64,000 nucleotides of DNA from Schizochytrium sp. CCTCC M209059 (taxonomy: Eukaryota; Sar; Bigyra; Thraustochytrida; Thraustochytriidae): the NCBI GenBank assembly GCA_000818945.1, contig KN805460.1, positions 1-64,000 on the forward strand. Reading direction: 5' to 3'. Shown here piece after piece: positions 18,102 to 27,138 of the stretch. A program made the translations under genes and the position numbers. The first letter of the stretch is position 1. Each line of letters begins with the position of its first letter. The notes beneath the pieces were generated by a model, which was not told the DNA's origin, searched no databases, and saw only the letters and a program-made list of their open reading frames with translations.

Positions 18102-19280
18102 ATGGTGAACGAGGACGACAACCACGACGACTCCCGCACCGTGCGTAGCGCGCACGTCAAAGACTGGCGCACGGCGGAGAAGGGCCACGTAGAGTACGAG
18201 GTGGCTTGGGAGACGGAGGATGGCGCGAGCGGGACGGCCTGGAGGCGCTTTCGCGAGTTCGACGCCCTCTCCAAAGAGGTCCGCGCCGGAGAGGACGAGC
18301 TGCCCGGCAAGGTTTTCGGCAGCAAGTCCCCACGGAAGCGGCAACACGGCCTCAATGCACTCCTGCTCGCGGTCGTAAAGAAGGCCGGGACCAGCCCAGC
18401 CCTCTTTCGCTTTCTACGCATCCCCGAGGACGAGTCCGGACTTATTGCCAGCGCGACCAAGGTCCGTCGCGAATTACTTGAACTCGCAGACGCCGTTCAG
18501 GCCGATGCGCGGCACTGCCCTCCAAACTGGCAGCTCTGCAGCTCCAAAAACGGTCTCACAAGCTGCAACAATCCAGAGATCGGCAGACGATGCGTCTCCG
18601 GGCTCGTGCCTCACGCTTCGCCCGCCTCCCTCGCTCAAATTCTTCTCTCGCGCATGAAGGAGGTCGAAACCAACATCGACACGATCGACGAGGTCTCGCC
18701 TGTCGGCGGACTCGATGTCAAGTATCTTGTCATGAAAGCTATGATGTTTATGCGCCCACGGGACGTTGTCATGGCCATCAAGCATTCGCGCGAATCGGAT
18801 GGGACAGAGGTGATTGTGCATCTCGGTCTCAACGAGCACCCCGAGGTTCCTGCGCCCTCAGACTCTGGCGATCGCAAGCGCGCGACGCAGAGCTTTGGCG
18901 GAATGGTACTTCGGCCTGCCAAGGGTGGCTGCTTCGTGCTCATTGCCAATGATCTTGACGCGCGCGTTAGTGTCCCAGACTCGTACCGCTCCAAGGTTGA
19001 GGACTACACCACGGGCATGATTGCCGAGAATCTCGTTAATCTGCGCAAGCTTGCACCAAAGGACCAAAAGGACAAGTCCGCTGCTTCAGCTGCCCAGGAA
19101 AAGGATTCCTCGTCTGCACTCAACGGTAGTGGCGGCAAGAAGGGTCTCGCAACTGCAAATGAAAACGAAGATGAACAAGAAAATCCAAAAAGTCAGTCTA
19201 CGACTTCATTCATTGTCACAGTATCAGCTGTCGTAGTCGTTGTCGCTCTTGTGGCCGCAGCTGCGCATAATTACATGTAG
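18102..19280 (+). CDS. PX domain - START-like domain protein with C-terminal membrane anchor
   Basis: The 392-residue protein combines three elements. Residues about 15-112 resemble a PX phosphoinositide-binding domain (EYEVAWE, then AWRRFREFDALSKEV, then LLAVVKKAGTSPALFRFL). Residues about 130-335 resemble the C-terminal two thirds of a START lipid-binding domain (MRPRDVVMAIKHSRESDG, GGMVLRPAKGGC). A Ser/Asn/Glu-rich linker leads to a single C-terminal hydrophobic helix (about 369-388) ending in AHNYM, as in tail-anchored proteins. Such a protein could move or sense lipid at a membrane contact while anchored to the ER or another organelle; this is inference. The ATG at 18102 is the first in frame. 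Confidence 0.75.
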   Translation: MVNEDDNHDDSRTVRSAHVKDWRTAEKGHVEYEVAWETEDGASGTAWRRFREFDALSKEVRAGEDELPGKVFGSKSPRKRQHGLNALLLAVVKKAGTSPALFRFLRIPEDESGLIASATKVRRELLELADAVQADARHCPPNWQLCSSKNGLTSCNNPEIGRRCVSGLVPHASPASLAQILLSRMKEVETNIDTIDEVSPVGGLDVKYLVMKAMMFMRPRDVVMAIKHSRESDGTEVIVHLGLNEHPEVPAPSDSGDRKRATQSFGGMVLRPAKGGCFVLIANDLDARVSVPDSYRSKVEDYTTGMIAENLVNLRKLAPKDQKDKSAASAAQEKDSSSALNGSGGKKGLATANENEDEQENPKSQSTTSFIVTVSAVVVVVALVAAAAHNYM

Positions 19281-19520
19281 AATTGCCTCTTTTCTCTCTT
19301 TCTCTGCCTTGGCGCTTCCTTTCGTTTCTTTCCTTTTTTCTGTCTATTTTTTTTTTTTTCATGCAAAGAATGTCTGTCCGAGCGTGCAAGGATTGCGCGT
19401 GTGTAGCTTTTGCCTGGTAAGTCTTGTTTTTGTGCTTGTTCTTCTTGCGTCCACTGCACACCGATACGTACAGATTCAGCTGGCTGAGCTCATCGCACAA
19501 CAATCTCCGACAACTGAGCT
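19281..19520. other. Convergent spacer
   Basis: T-rich sequence with long T runs (19334-19360) separates the PX-START gene (plus) and SUMT (minus). It should hold both 3' untranslated regions. Confidence 0.5.
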
Positions 19521-20601
19521 CTACTTTTCTGCCTCTTCCGAGGGCGGAGGCCGTGCCAATCCCCAAATGTTACGGGGCGGCGCTGGCAGCCATGAGGAAG
19601 CTTGCGAAGTCCCATCGGAGGCCTTGACAAGACTCTCCAGCTGAGCATACGGAACGACGGCTCCAGGCTCCAACACGTCGCACACTTGGCCAATAACGAG
19701 AATTGTAGGTGACGCCAACGAGGCCTGCTCGGCCTTATCGGCAAGTGTAGTGAGCGTGCCGCGCACAACCACCTCGCCTGTTGTCGTTCCGCTTTGAATC
19801 GCGGCAGCCGGCGTACTCGCCGCCCAGCCGACGGAAGACACAAGGTACGAGCAAATTTTGCGCATATTCTTGACACCCATGAGCACGACAAGCGTCGCAT
19901 CCTGTCGCGGCACGTGCGCCCAGTCAGCGGCGCCCGGCTCGCCCGGAGCCACGTGACCCGTGAGAACCGTGAACGAGGTGGCTACTCCCTTTTGCGTAAC
20001 GGGGATTCCTGCGCAGGCTGGCACTGCTGTCGCGCTTGAAAGGCCGGGAACGACCTCACACGCAAGGCCAGCCTCGCGCAGTGCCATGACCTCGTCGCCG
20101 CCCAGGCCATAGATGAACGGGTCGCCGCCCTTGAGTCGCACAATGGAAGCGTTTTCGGGCACTTTGTAGTGCGAGTGCGCGTTTGTCGCAAGGTCTACCA
20201 GGATTTGGTTGATTTCAGACTGCGGAAACCGCTTCTTGGTCGGCGCCTTGCCTACGTTGACGAGGGTGACGCCCGGCTTGGTCATGGCCACCAGCTCCGG
20301 CGACACCAGTCGGTCGTGCACAAGAAAATCCGCCTCGGCGATGGCCCGCGCGCCCCGCACGGTGATGAGGTCTGCGCTCCCGGGTCCCGCGCCCACCAGC
20401 ACCACGCGGCGGCCTCCCCTGCGCCCCGCGCCGCCGCCGCCGCGGGCGGCCCTGCGCCCAGCTTTGCCGCGCCGCCCGCGTTCACGGTCTGGCGCGACCT
20501 GCGGCGAGGCCTCTCTTCCCCGCGCCGTTAACCTGCGAGACCTGAGAGAAAGATACTCCCGCCATCGACAGCGCCATCGACAGCGACATCGACCCGCCCA
20601 T
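19521..20601 (-). CDS. Uroporphyrinogen-III C-methyltransferase (SUMT)
   Basis: The core (from 20405 downward) is a complete SUMT: VVLVGAGPGSADLITVRGARAI, then YKVPENASIVRLKGGDPFIYGLGGDE, then GLSSATAVPACAGIPVT. It methylates uroporphyrinogen III at C2 and C7 with S-adenosylmethionine to give precorrin-2, the first step of siroheme synthesis for sulfite and nitrite reductases. No ATG precedes the core in its own frame except inside the divergent gene. I therefore propose a first exon 20557-20601 (MGGSMSLSMALSMAG), a 58-nt phase-0 intron 20499-20556, and a second exon 19521-20498, giving 340 residues. The Arg/Gly-rich N-terminus could be an organellar transit peptide. The core is secure; the 5' end is not. 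Confidence 0.85.
20499..20556 (-). other. Candidate 58-nt intron in SUMT
   Basis: On the minus strand the donor is GGGA|GTATCT, a TTAAC branch-like site follows, and the acceptor is GCCGCAG. It would join a short ATG-initiated exon in phase 0 to the SUMT frame. Phase and size resemble the better supported introns at 28375 and 46547. Confidence 0.45.
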
Positions 20602-20925
20602 CTTCGATATCTTCGACAGCCCCGAATCTCTCCGCCGGGCGGGCGAGCGAGCGAGCGAGCGGCTTCGGAGCGCCGAGGGCGGGCGGGACGTTTCCTGGCT
20701 TGGCTCGGCTCGGCCGGTTCGGCGCGGAGCAGGGACGCGAGGAAGGCGCTGTGCTTGCAGAGCGCGGAGCAGAGCCTCGAGCAGCAGAGCGCAAAGCTTT
20801 GCGCAGGAGCAGAGCAGGTTCTGCGCGGAGTCGAGGCGCGGCAGCGGCGACGCAGAGCAGCGCAGCGCAGAGCAGCGCAGAGCAGAGCAGAGCAGAGGGA
20901 GCAGCGCGGAGGCCGGGTCGAGGGG
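20602..20925. other. Divergent promoter region, SUMT / aminotransferase
   Basis: About 320 bp of GC-rich DNA between two divergent start codons. It is dominated by degenerate GCAGAGCA-type repeats (about 20805-20905) and GCGAGCGA units (about 20640-20660). No classical promoter element is recognisable. Confidence 0.5.
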
Positions 20926-22182
20926 ATGGCGCATGTCTCGGCGAAGCGGGCCATCAACAGGGGCGTGGGACGGCTCGCGGACCTGGTTGTGACCGAGGCG
21001 AAGGGATGCTGGGTCGCCACGGAGGAGGGCCGCAAGCTGCTGGACATGGCGAGCGGAATTGGCGTCGTGTCCACGGGCCATTGTCACCCCCGCGTCGTAG
21101 CAGCTGCCCAGGAGCAAGTCGGCAGAGTCATCCATGCGCAGGTCAACATCGCCTACCATGACAAAATGCTCGAACTCACCGACGTACTGCAGCCGCTCAT
21201 GCCCAAGGGGCTGGACAGCGTCTTTTACACGAACTCGGGCGCCGAGGCCGTCGAAAATGCCGTCAAGATTGCCCGCAACGCCACCGGCAAGGGCGGCGTC
21301 ATCGTCATGCAAGGGTCTTACCACGGCCGCACCCTCGGCACGGCCGCCATGACGACCTCGGGCCGCGGCTACAGACAAAAGTTTGGGCCCTTCATGCCCT
21401 CCGTCTATGTCACCCCGTTTCCCTACGAGCATCAAGGCACCTCCACGGCCAAGGCCATCGCCGAGTTCGATCTCCTCTTCAAGCAGCAGGTGCACCCGGA
21501 CGACATTGCGGCCGTGGTCATGGAGCCCGTGCTCGGAGAGGGCGGCTATGTCCCGGCGACGCGCGAGTACGTTGAGCACGTGCAGGCTTTTTGCAAGGCC
21601 AATGACATTCTCCTCGTCATGGACGAGGTGCAAACAGGATTTGGACGCACGGGCAAGCTTTTTGCCACTGAACACTTTGACGTCGTACCCGACATCCTCG
21701 TCACGGCCAAGGGTATCGCGTCTGGATTCCCCCTTGCTGCTGTCTGGTCGCGCCAGGATATCACAGATAAGCAGGATCCGGGCACCATGGGCGGAACCTA
21801 CACCGCAAATGCGGTCGCCTGCGCTGCGGCCATCGCCACGCAGCAAGTTATCAAGGACGAGAATCTTGTACAGAACAGCCACGATCGAGGCGCACAACTC
21901 ATGGACGCCTTGCGCGGCATTCAAAAGGATCGACCTGACATCGTTTCCGATGTGCGCGGACTTGGATGCATGGTTGGCGTAGAATTTAACTCCAAGTTGT
22001 CGGGTATCAAGGGCGCAGTATCCAAGGCTTGCCTTGATCGCGACATGATTCTTCTTGGTTGCTCTGCCTTCGAAACGGTTCGCTTCATTCCTCCTCTCAC
22101 AGTCTCCGCCGACGAAATTGACCGTGCTGTGGAAATCTTTACAGAGGCTGTCGACGAGGCCGCCTCGTCTGCATCATCGTAG
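20926..22182 (+). CDS. Class III PLP aminotransferase, probably 4-aminobutyrate transaminase
   Basis: The 418-residue protein is a complete class III (omega-amino acid) aminotransferase. The cofactor-loop residues NSGAEAVENAVKIAR, the SYHGRT motif, the MDEVQTGFGRTG aspartate motif and the PLP-lysine segment TAKGIASGFPL are all present. GABA transaminases convert 4-aminobutyrate and 2-oxoglutarate to succinate semialdehyde and glutamate. Other omega-amino acid substrates (ornithine, beta-alanine) remain possible. The length and absence of an obvious transit peptide resemble bacterial GabT more than animal mitochondrial enzymes. A 31-bp segment spanning the stop codon is repeated about 228 bases downstream. 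Confidence 0.85.
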   Translation: MAHVSAKRAINRGVGRLADLVVTEAKGCWVATEEGRKLLDMASGIGVVSTGHCHPRVVAAAQEQVGRVIHAQVNIAYHDKMLELTDVLQPLMPKGLDSVFYTNSGAEAVENAVKIARNATGKGGVIVMQGSYHGRTLGTAAMTTSGRGYRQKFGPFMPSVYVTPFPYEHQGTSTAKAIAEFDLLFKQQVHPDDIAAVVMEPVLGEGGYVPATREYVEHVQAFCKANDILLVMDEVQTGFGRTGKLFATEHFDVVPDILVTAKGIASGFPLAAVWSRQDITDKQDPGTMGGTYTANAVACAAAIATQQVIKDENLVQNSHDRGAQLMDALRGIQKDRPDIVSDVRGLGCMVGVEFNSKLSGIKGAVSKACLDRDMILLGCSAFETVRFIPPLTVSADEIDRAVEIFTEAVDEAASSASS

Positions 22183-22429
22183 GAATGTTGCTAGCATGAA
22201 ATTGAAAGCTTTTCTTTGTCCATTCCCTTGACTCGCGGCGAGACACGTTTCTTTTTCGTTCTTTAGCATCATCTTGAGAAGATCGCAGGAATGACATCAG
22301 ATAGTGGTTTTCTGGTTTGGCTGCCGTATGATGGTACGTAACCTTCACCTGTTTCTGTTCATATTAAAGTGCAAAGCTTTGTGGACTCGACTTCTTTGGC
22401 ATCATTGTAGAAATGTTGCTAGCATGAAA
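22171..22429. repeat. 31-bp direct repeat spanning the aminotransferase stop codon
   Basis: Positions 22171-22201 and 22399-22429 match at 29 of 31 bases around GCATCAT-GTAG-AATGTTGCTAG. The first copy contains the TAG stop codon. Flanking sequence shows only faint similarity, so this may be the remnant of an old tandem duplication of the gene end. Confidence 0.75.
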
Positions 22430-23025
22430 GTAGACGATTGTGTTCCGGTTCTCTCGACTTGTTTCCTGTTTTCCATTTTAGTGACAACGAGCATTTCGCT
22501 CTCTCCTTCGATGCGTCATACCTTCTCGAAATCGTATGTATCTAACGTCTAAACGCATGGAGAGCCCGATCGAGTCTTCATTCAAAACCTGGCGCTATTA
22601 TCAGGCAGGGTGGTAGAAGCATGATTATTGAAAGTCTTGGCCTTTCTTGCGCTTGCATCTTGTCATCTTCAATTCAACTTTTTTTCCCCAAACCGTTTTT
22701 GGTTTGGACGATCACTTCATCATCCGCTTGCTCCCAGATCTCGCGACAACTCTGCTTAGCTTCTTCAATTTTTTAAGCGTGGGGGCAGGAGGGAAAAGGC
22801 GCGGTGCGGGCCAGCCCTTTCGTTCGGGTCACCGGTCACCGTATGCGTTGATAACAAGTGTAACCGTCTCGTGGCGGTGGAATGAAAAAATTTGGTGAGG
22901 CCAGCGCTGTCCATAACGCGACGCGCTGCAGGTCGCTTGCAGCAGCTCGCACGCTGCTACGGCCAAAACAGGACTGAGAGGGGCCGAGCGCTGAGGACGG
23001 CGCGCGATCACCTTGGCGCGACGCC
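22183..23025. other. Intergenic region between aminotransferase and kinesin
   Basis: About 840 bp holding the second copy of the 31-bp repeat and otherwise T-rich DNA. No gene or clear promoter motif is visible. Confidence 0.5.
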
Positions 23026-26000
23026 ATGGAGCTCGGCGGCAACGAAGACGATGTCTTCCGCAAGGCAGTCGTAGACCATGCTATGCTTTTGGGCATGGAC
23101 CCCCAGCGCGACGCGGGCTTCCTCTGGCTCGCCGAAGAGGCGCTCTCCGCCGAACTGCCCAGAGAGTGGGAGCACGTTGAGGACGCCAATGGTAATTCGT
23201 ACTACTACAATCATCGTTCGGGCCAAAGCACGTGGGATAATCCGCTCGACGAGCCGTACAGACGACTCTTTCTCAAGCTTCGCGACAACCCTTCCATCGC
23301 CAACGAGGAGCGCCAACGCAGGGCCAGCTCGGTCAATTGGTCTCGTGAGCTCGGCGCCGCAACTGCAAATGTCGCTCAAGCGCAAGCAAGTCAGAGTCAT
23401 CATGGCCACAAAGAGCAATCCAAACAATATCGCCACAGCGTCGCATCGACTCCAGGACGAGAGATTGACGTTGTCGAGCGCGAGCGGAAGATGACCGAAG
23501 AGCTCGGTCTGAGCCCACTTGACACGGACGAAGATCCCCCGCGAGCTCCCAAAGCGCATGACAATCAACATCAAGGTGATGATTACGAAGACAAAACCGA
23601 AGACCAGAAGATCGTTGAGAGTATCACGGATCACCGCGCGTCAGCGCTGCCCGAAGGCGAGGTCGACATGCAATACAAGGCAGTTCACAGTGATGGTACT
23701 TCGTGCTGGTTTTCCGCCAGCGTACTTTACGCGGATGTGCCAGATCTAATTCACGAGTACAACAACAGCATCCTCTCCACACGCGCGCAGGCCACAAAAT
23801 CACTTGAGGTCCAGCTGGAGGAGGAACGCGCGCGCGTCGCGGCACTCAAGCGCTCGCTCAAGGAGGAAAGAGCTCGATCCGAAAAAGAGCTTGATGCCCT
23901 CCAGGCAGAGCTTGACGATGAACGCCAACGGGCTCTCGATGAAGCGAGTCATGCAACTTCGCCAAAGCCCGCAAATGCAACAGAGTCGAAAGAGCGTGAG
24001 GCTCTTGCCCAACAGCTCGAAGATATGGCCGCGGCGAAGCGGAGCTTGGAGCACGCTCTCGGCCAAGTCAAGGAGGAGCTCAACGAAGAAATGGAGGCTA
24101 GTCTCGCGTCCCGCAAGCAAGTCGTGGGTCTTGAGGCCGAACTTGATCAGGTGCGCCGCCAATGCCAACAAGCTGAAGAAGACAGGACCAAGGCTAAGCA
24201 GCGAGCTTCCGAGGCCGAACGTAGACTTCGCTCAAGAGATTTAGCTGCTGCAAGCAGCGCAACTAACGGGAGTAACGGGCACGATCAGGAGACCCATGCG
24301 CAGGAGCAAGAGCTGCAGCGACTGCGCGCCGAGATTTCGACATCGGCGAACAAACTTCTCGCGACCACAGAGGCTCTCGAAGCGTCGAAGCGTCAGCTCA
24401 ACCGAGCCGCCAACGAGCGTGACGTGGTGCAATCTGCACTCGACAAGGTCAAGGTCGAGCTCGATCTCGAATTCAAGACCACAGCGCGCCTGCGACAAGA
24501 TGCGCAACAGGCTCAAGATCGCGCCGACGCTCTTGAGCGCGAGGTGCAAACAGTCCGTCATGAACTTGCTGCTGCGTCGCGCGCCTCGCCTCGTAAAGCG
24601 TCGACATCCGCAGGCTCTCCTTCCTCTGCGAGTAGCAAGGGCGGCGCGCGAAGCGGAGAAAGCGCAGAGCTCAAGGAATTGCGCGACGAAGTGTCAAATC
24701 TCCACGACAAGCTCTCCCAGCAAAAGTCCGAACTCATTGATACAGAAGAAAAGCTTCACGCTGCTGAGCGTCGCGCCACGCGAGCCGGTAACGAGCGCGA
24801 TGTCTTGCAAAAAGCTCTCACTCAGGTCAAGGCTGAACTTCAGCAAGAGTTCGCCACGTCCGCAGCCCTTCGGCACGAGGCGCAACGAGCCGCGGATGCG
24901 TCAGAAAGTGCCAAGCGGGATCTCGCGGCTGCGCAAGAGGCCCTCGTCGACATGCAGGAAGCCGGCAAGAAGCGCTCTCAGGCCGATGATGGCGCGACGC
25001 GTAAAATCGAAGAGCTCGCGTCCTCTCTGCATCGTCTGCGCGAGCAGTTGCATGAAAAGGACGCAGAGCTCGACGCGACGCATGCCGAGCTCATTGCTGC
25101 ACGCGAAAATGCGCAGGGCTTGGCCCGCACGCACGAGCGCGAAGCCTCCGAGCGCGAGGTTCTCGAATCGAGTGCCAAGGCAACGCGTGAGGATCTCGCG
25201 CGCGAGGCCGCGCAGGGCGCCCAGCTGCGTCGCGAGCTCGCCGCCGCGCAAGCCAAAATCGAGGAACTTGCCGCGCTCTCCTCGCGCAACGAAGCGCACG
25301 AGCAACAGGTCGCGGACCTCGAGATGAAGTTGCGGCGCGCCAAAGAAAAGTCTCGCAGTCTCGAACAAAATCTCGCGCGTTGCAAGGACGAAATGGAGAC
25401 CGCAATTCGTGCTCATGACGCCCGCACGGGCGCTGCCAACGAGCAAAAGCTCCAAGAGCAGGAAGAGCGCCTTCAGAGTCAAACCCAAGAACTCACGGCA
25501 AAGACACGTCGCGTTGCGCAGCTCGAGCATGACCTCGAGACGCTGCGTAATGCTGAGTCAATCGATCCAATGGAGTTTGAGTCCATGAAGCAGACTGTGG
25601 CTGCAGTTGAAGACCGTCTTGCCGACGAAATTCGCAAGCGGCGCGCCATTCACAACAAGCTCGTCGATCTCCAGGGTAACATTCGCGTGTACTGCCGTGT
25701 CCGGCCCGTGCTGGGCCATGAGACAAAGTCCGGCAAGGCTGACGTGGTGGTGAGCTTTCCAAACGAGGGAGAGATCCAGCTCGTTCAGTCGCTGGCCTGT
25801 CGCGACCAGAATGACCTCTTTGAGTTTGACGAGGTTTTCAATCCCGCATCCCAGCAAGCTCAGGTCTATGCTCAGGTCGAACCGCTCGTGCAGTCTGCTC
25901 TTGATGGATACAATGTTTGCATCTTTGCTTACGGACAAACGGGTTCGGGCAAGACGTATACAATGGATGGAACGGCCACCGACCGCGGCGTAATCCACCG

Positions 26001-26715
26001 CACTTTCCAAACGCTCTTTGATACCGTGGAGGAGCGCAGGGGCCTCGTCGAGTACTCTGTGGAGATGTCTATGCTGGAGATTTACAATGAGTCTATCCGA
26101 GATCTCTTTGCAGCGCCTGTGGACCCCAAACAGCTCCCACAGCACCAGGTGCGCAAGAAGCTAGAGGTTCGTCGCGGGCCGCACGGTCTCCATGTGCCCG
26201 GTCTGGAACAGGTTCCAATCGAGTCTATGGAACGCGTTGAGGAGCTCATGAAGAAGGGCATCTTGAACCGCACCGTGGGCCGTCACAATGTGAATCAGCA
26301 CTCGTCCCGCTCCCACTTGGTTGTTACCATTACGCTCGTGGCGAAGCACGAAAAGTTTACAACACGCTCCAAGCTCAATCTCATTGATCTTGCCGGTTCT
26401 GAGCGTCTTGACAAAACAAATGCAACGGGCGGCATGCTCACCGAGGCCAAGAACATCAACAAGTCGCTCTCGGCGCTCGGCAATGTCATTCAAGCGCTTG
26501 GCAACGAGAAGCAGGACCATGTCCCGTTTCGCGACTCGAAACTTACCTTTTTGCTTCAAGACTCACTCATCGGTTCATCAAAGGTGCTCATGTTCGTCAA
26601 CGTCTCGCCTGTCGAGTGGAACGCCCCAGAGACTCTGTGCTCGCTCACCTTTGCGAATCGCTGCCGTCGTACGCAGCTCGGTCAGGCTACCAAACAGAAA
26701 CAGCAAAAACAGTAA
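23026..26715 (+). CDS. Kinesin-14 type C-terminal motor with N-terminal WW domain
   Basis: The 1229-residue protein starts with a WW domain at about residues 43-75 (LPREWEHVEDANGNSYYYNH, then STWDNP). A charged linker contains a small region (about 205-245) faintly like a chromo- or Tudor-type fold. Long coiled coil runs from about 255 to 875. The motor follows at about 880-1225: NIRVYCRVRP, P-loop GQTGSGKT near residue 970, switch I NQHSSRSHL, switch II DLAGSE. A C-terminal motor preceded by coiled coil and a neck ending just before NIRVYCRVRP is diagnostic of kinesin-14, minus-end directed motors of spindles and flagellate microtubules. The WW domain probably binds a Pro-rich partner. Confidence 0.9.
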   Translation: MELGGNEDDVFRKAVVDHAMLLGMDPQRDAGFLWLAEEALSAELPREWEHVEDANGNSYYYNHRSGQSTWDNPLDEPYRRLFLKLRDNPSIANEERQRRASSVNWSRELGAATANVAQAQASQSHHGHKEQSKQYRHSVASTPGREIDVVERERKMTEELGLSPLDTDEDPPRAPKAHDNQHQGDDYEDKTEDQKIVESITDHRASALPEGEVDMQYKAVHSDGTSCWFSASVLYADVPDLIHEYNNSILSTRAQATKSLEVQLEEERARVAALKRSLKEERARSEKELDALQAELDDERQRALDEASHATSPKPANATESKEREALAQQLEDMAAAKRSLEHALGQVKEELNEEMEASLASRKQVVGLEAELDQVRRQCQQAEEDRTKAKQRASEAERRLRSRDLAAASSATNGSNGHDQETHAQEQELQRLRAEISTSANKLLATTEALEASKRQLNRAANERDVVQSALDKVKVELDLEFKTTARLRQDAQQAQDRADALEREVQTVRHELAAASRASPRKASTSAGSPSSASSKGGARSGESAELKELRDEVSNLHDKLSQQKSELIDTEEKLHAAERRATRAGNERDVLQKALTQVKAELQQEFATSAALRHEAQRAADASESAKRDLAAAQEALVDMQEAGKKRSQADDGATRKIEELASSLHRLREQLHEKDAELDATHAELIAARENAQGLARTHEREASEREVLESSAKATREDLAREAAQGAQLRRELAAAQAKIEELAALSSRNEAHEQQVADLEMKLRRAKEKSRSLEQNLARCKDEMETAIRAHDARTGAANEQKLQEQEERLQSQTQELTAKTRRVAQLEHDLETLRNAESIDPMEFESMKQTVAAVEDRLADEIRKRRAIHNKLVDLQGNIRVYCRVRPVLGHETKSGKADVVVSFPNEGEIQLVQSLACRDQNDLFEFDEVFNPASQQAQVYAQVEPLVQSALDGYNVCIFAYGQTGSGKTYTMDGTATDRGVIHRTFQTLFDTVEERRGLVEYSVEMSMLEIYNESIRDLFAAPVDPKQLPQHQVRKKLEVRRGPHGLHVPGLEQVPIESMERVEELMKKGILNRTVGRHNVNQHSSRSHLVVTITLVAKHEKFTTRSKLNLIDLAGSERLDKTNATGGMLTEAKNINKSLSALGNVIQALGNEKQDHVPFRDSKLTFLLQDSLIGSSKVLMFVNVSPVEWNAPETLCSLTFANRCRRTQLGQATKQKQQKQ

Positions 26716-27138
26716 TATGATGATCCATTGTTCAACTTGTACTTCGAGCATAGAGAGGCCTTTTGAGAGAGAGAGAGAGAGAGAGAGAGAAATACGAGTT
26801 GTGACCTTCTACGTCGACGCTTGTGAGGTTTTGATCATCTCTTCACCTGCCTCACCAGTTTAAAGAGTTTTGATTGCAAAAGACGATAATTATTTCAAGA
26901 CCGCTCTCCGAGGTCATCTTTAGACCAAAAAAGGCTAATCCTCGCGGTCGCCATTTCAGTCCGCATCTCTTCGCTGAACATACAAGGCTCAATCCGCTGC
27001 TAGGCCAAAAATTTCTGTGTCCGACCGATCGACCGGCCGGGTAGCGCTGCGAGTATCCGCGGGATCTCGAGCCCCGGCCGAGCAAGTTCGGAACGAGGAG
27101 GCGAAGGGTCGAGCACGCGAGCACTCGAGCACGCGAGG
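26716..27138. other. Spacer with GA microsatellite
   Basis: The 423-bp spacer has a (GA)n run at 26765-26790 in the kinesin 3' flank. The remainder is the promoter or leader of the serine hydrolase gene, with GAGCACGCGA repeats at about 27109-27137. Confidence 0.6.

Noticed and set aside
20482..21924. A 480-residue minus-strand frame opposite the aminotransferase
   Set aside because: Antisense shadow of a conserved gene. Only its last 15 codons before 20557 are kept, as a candidate SUMT first exon.
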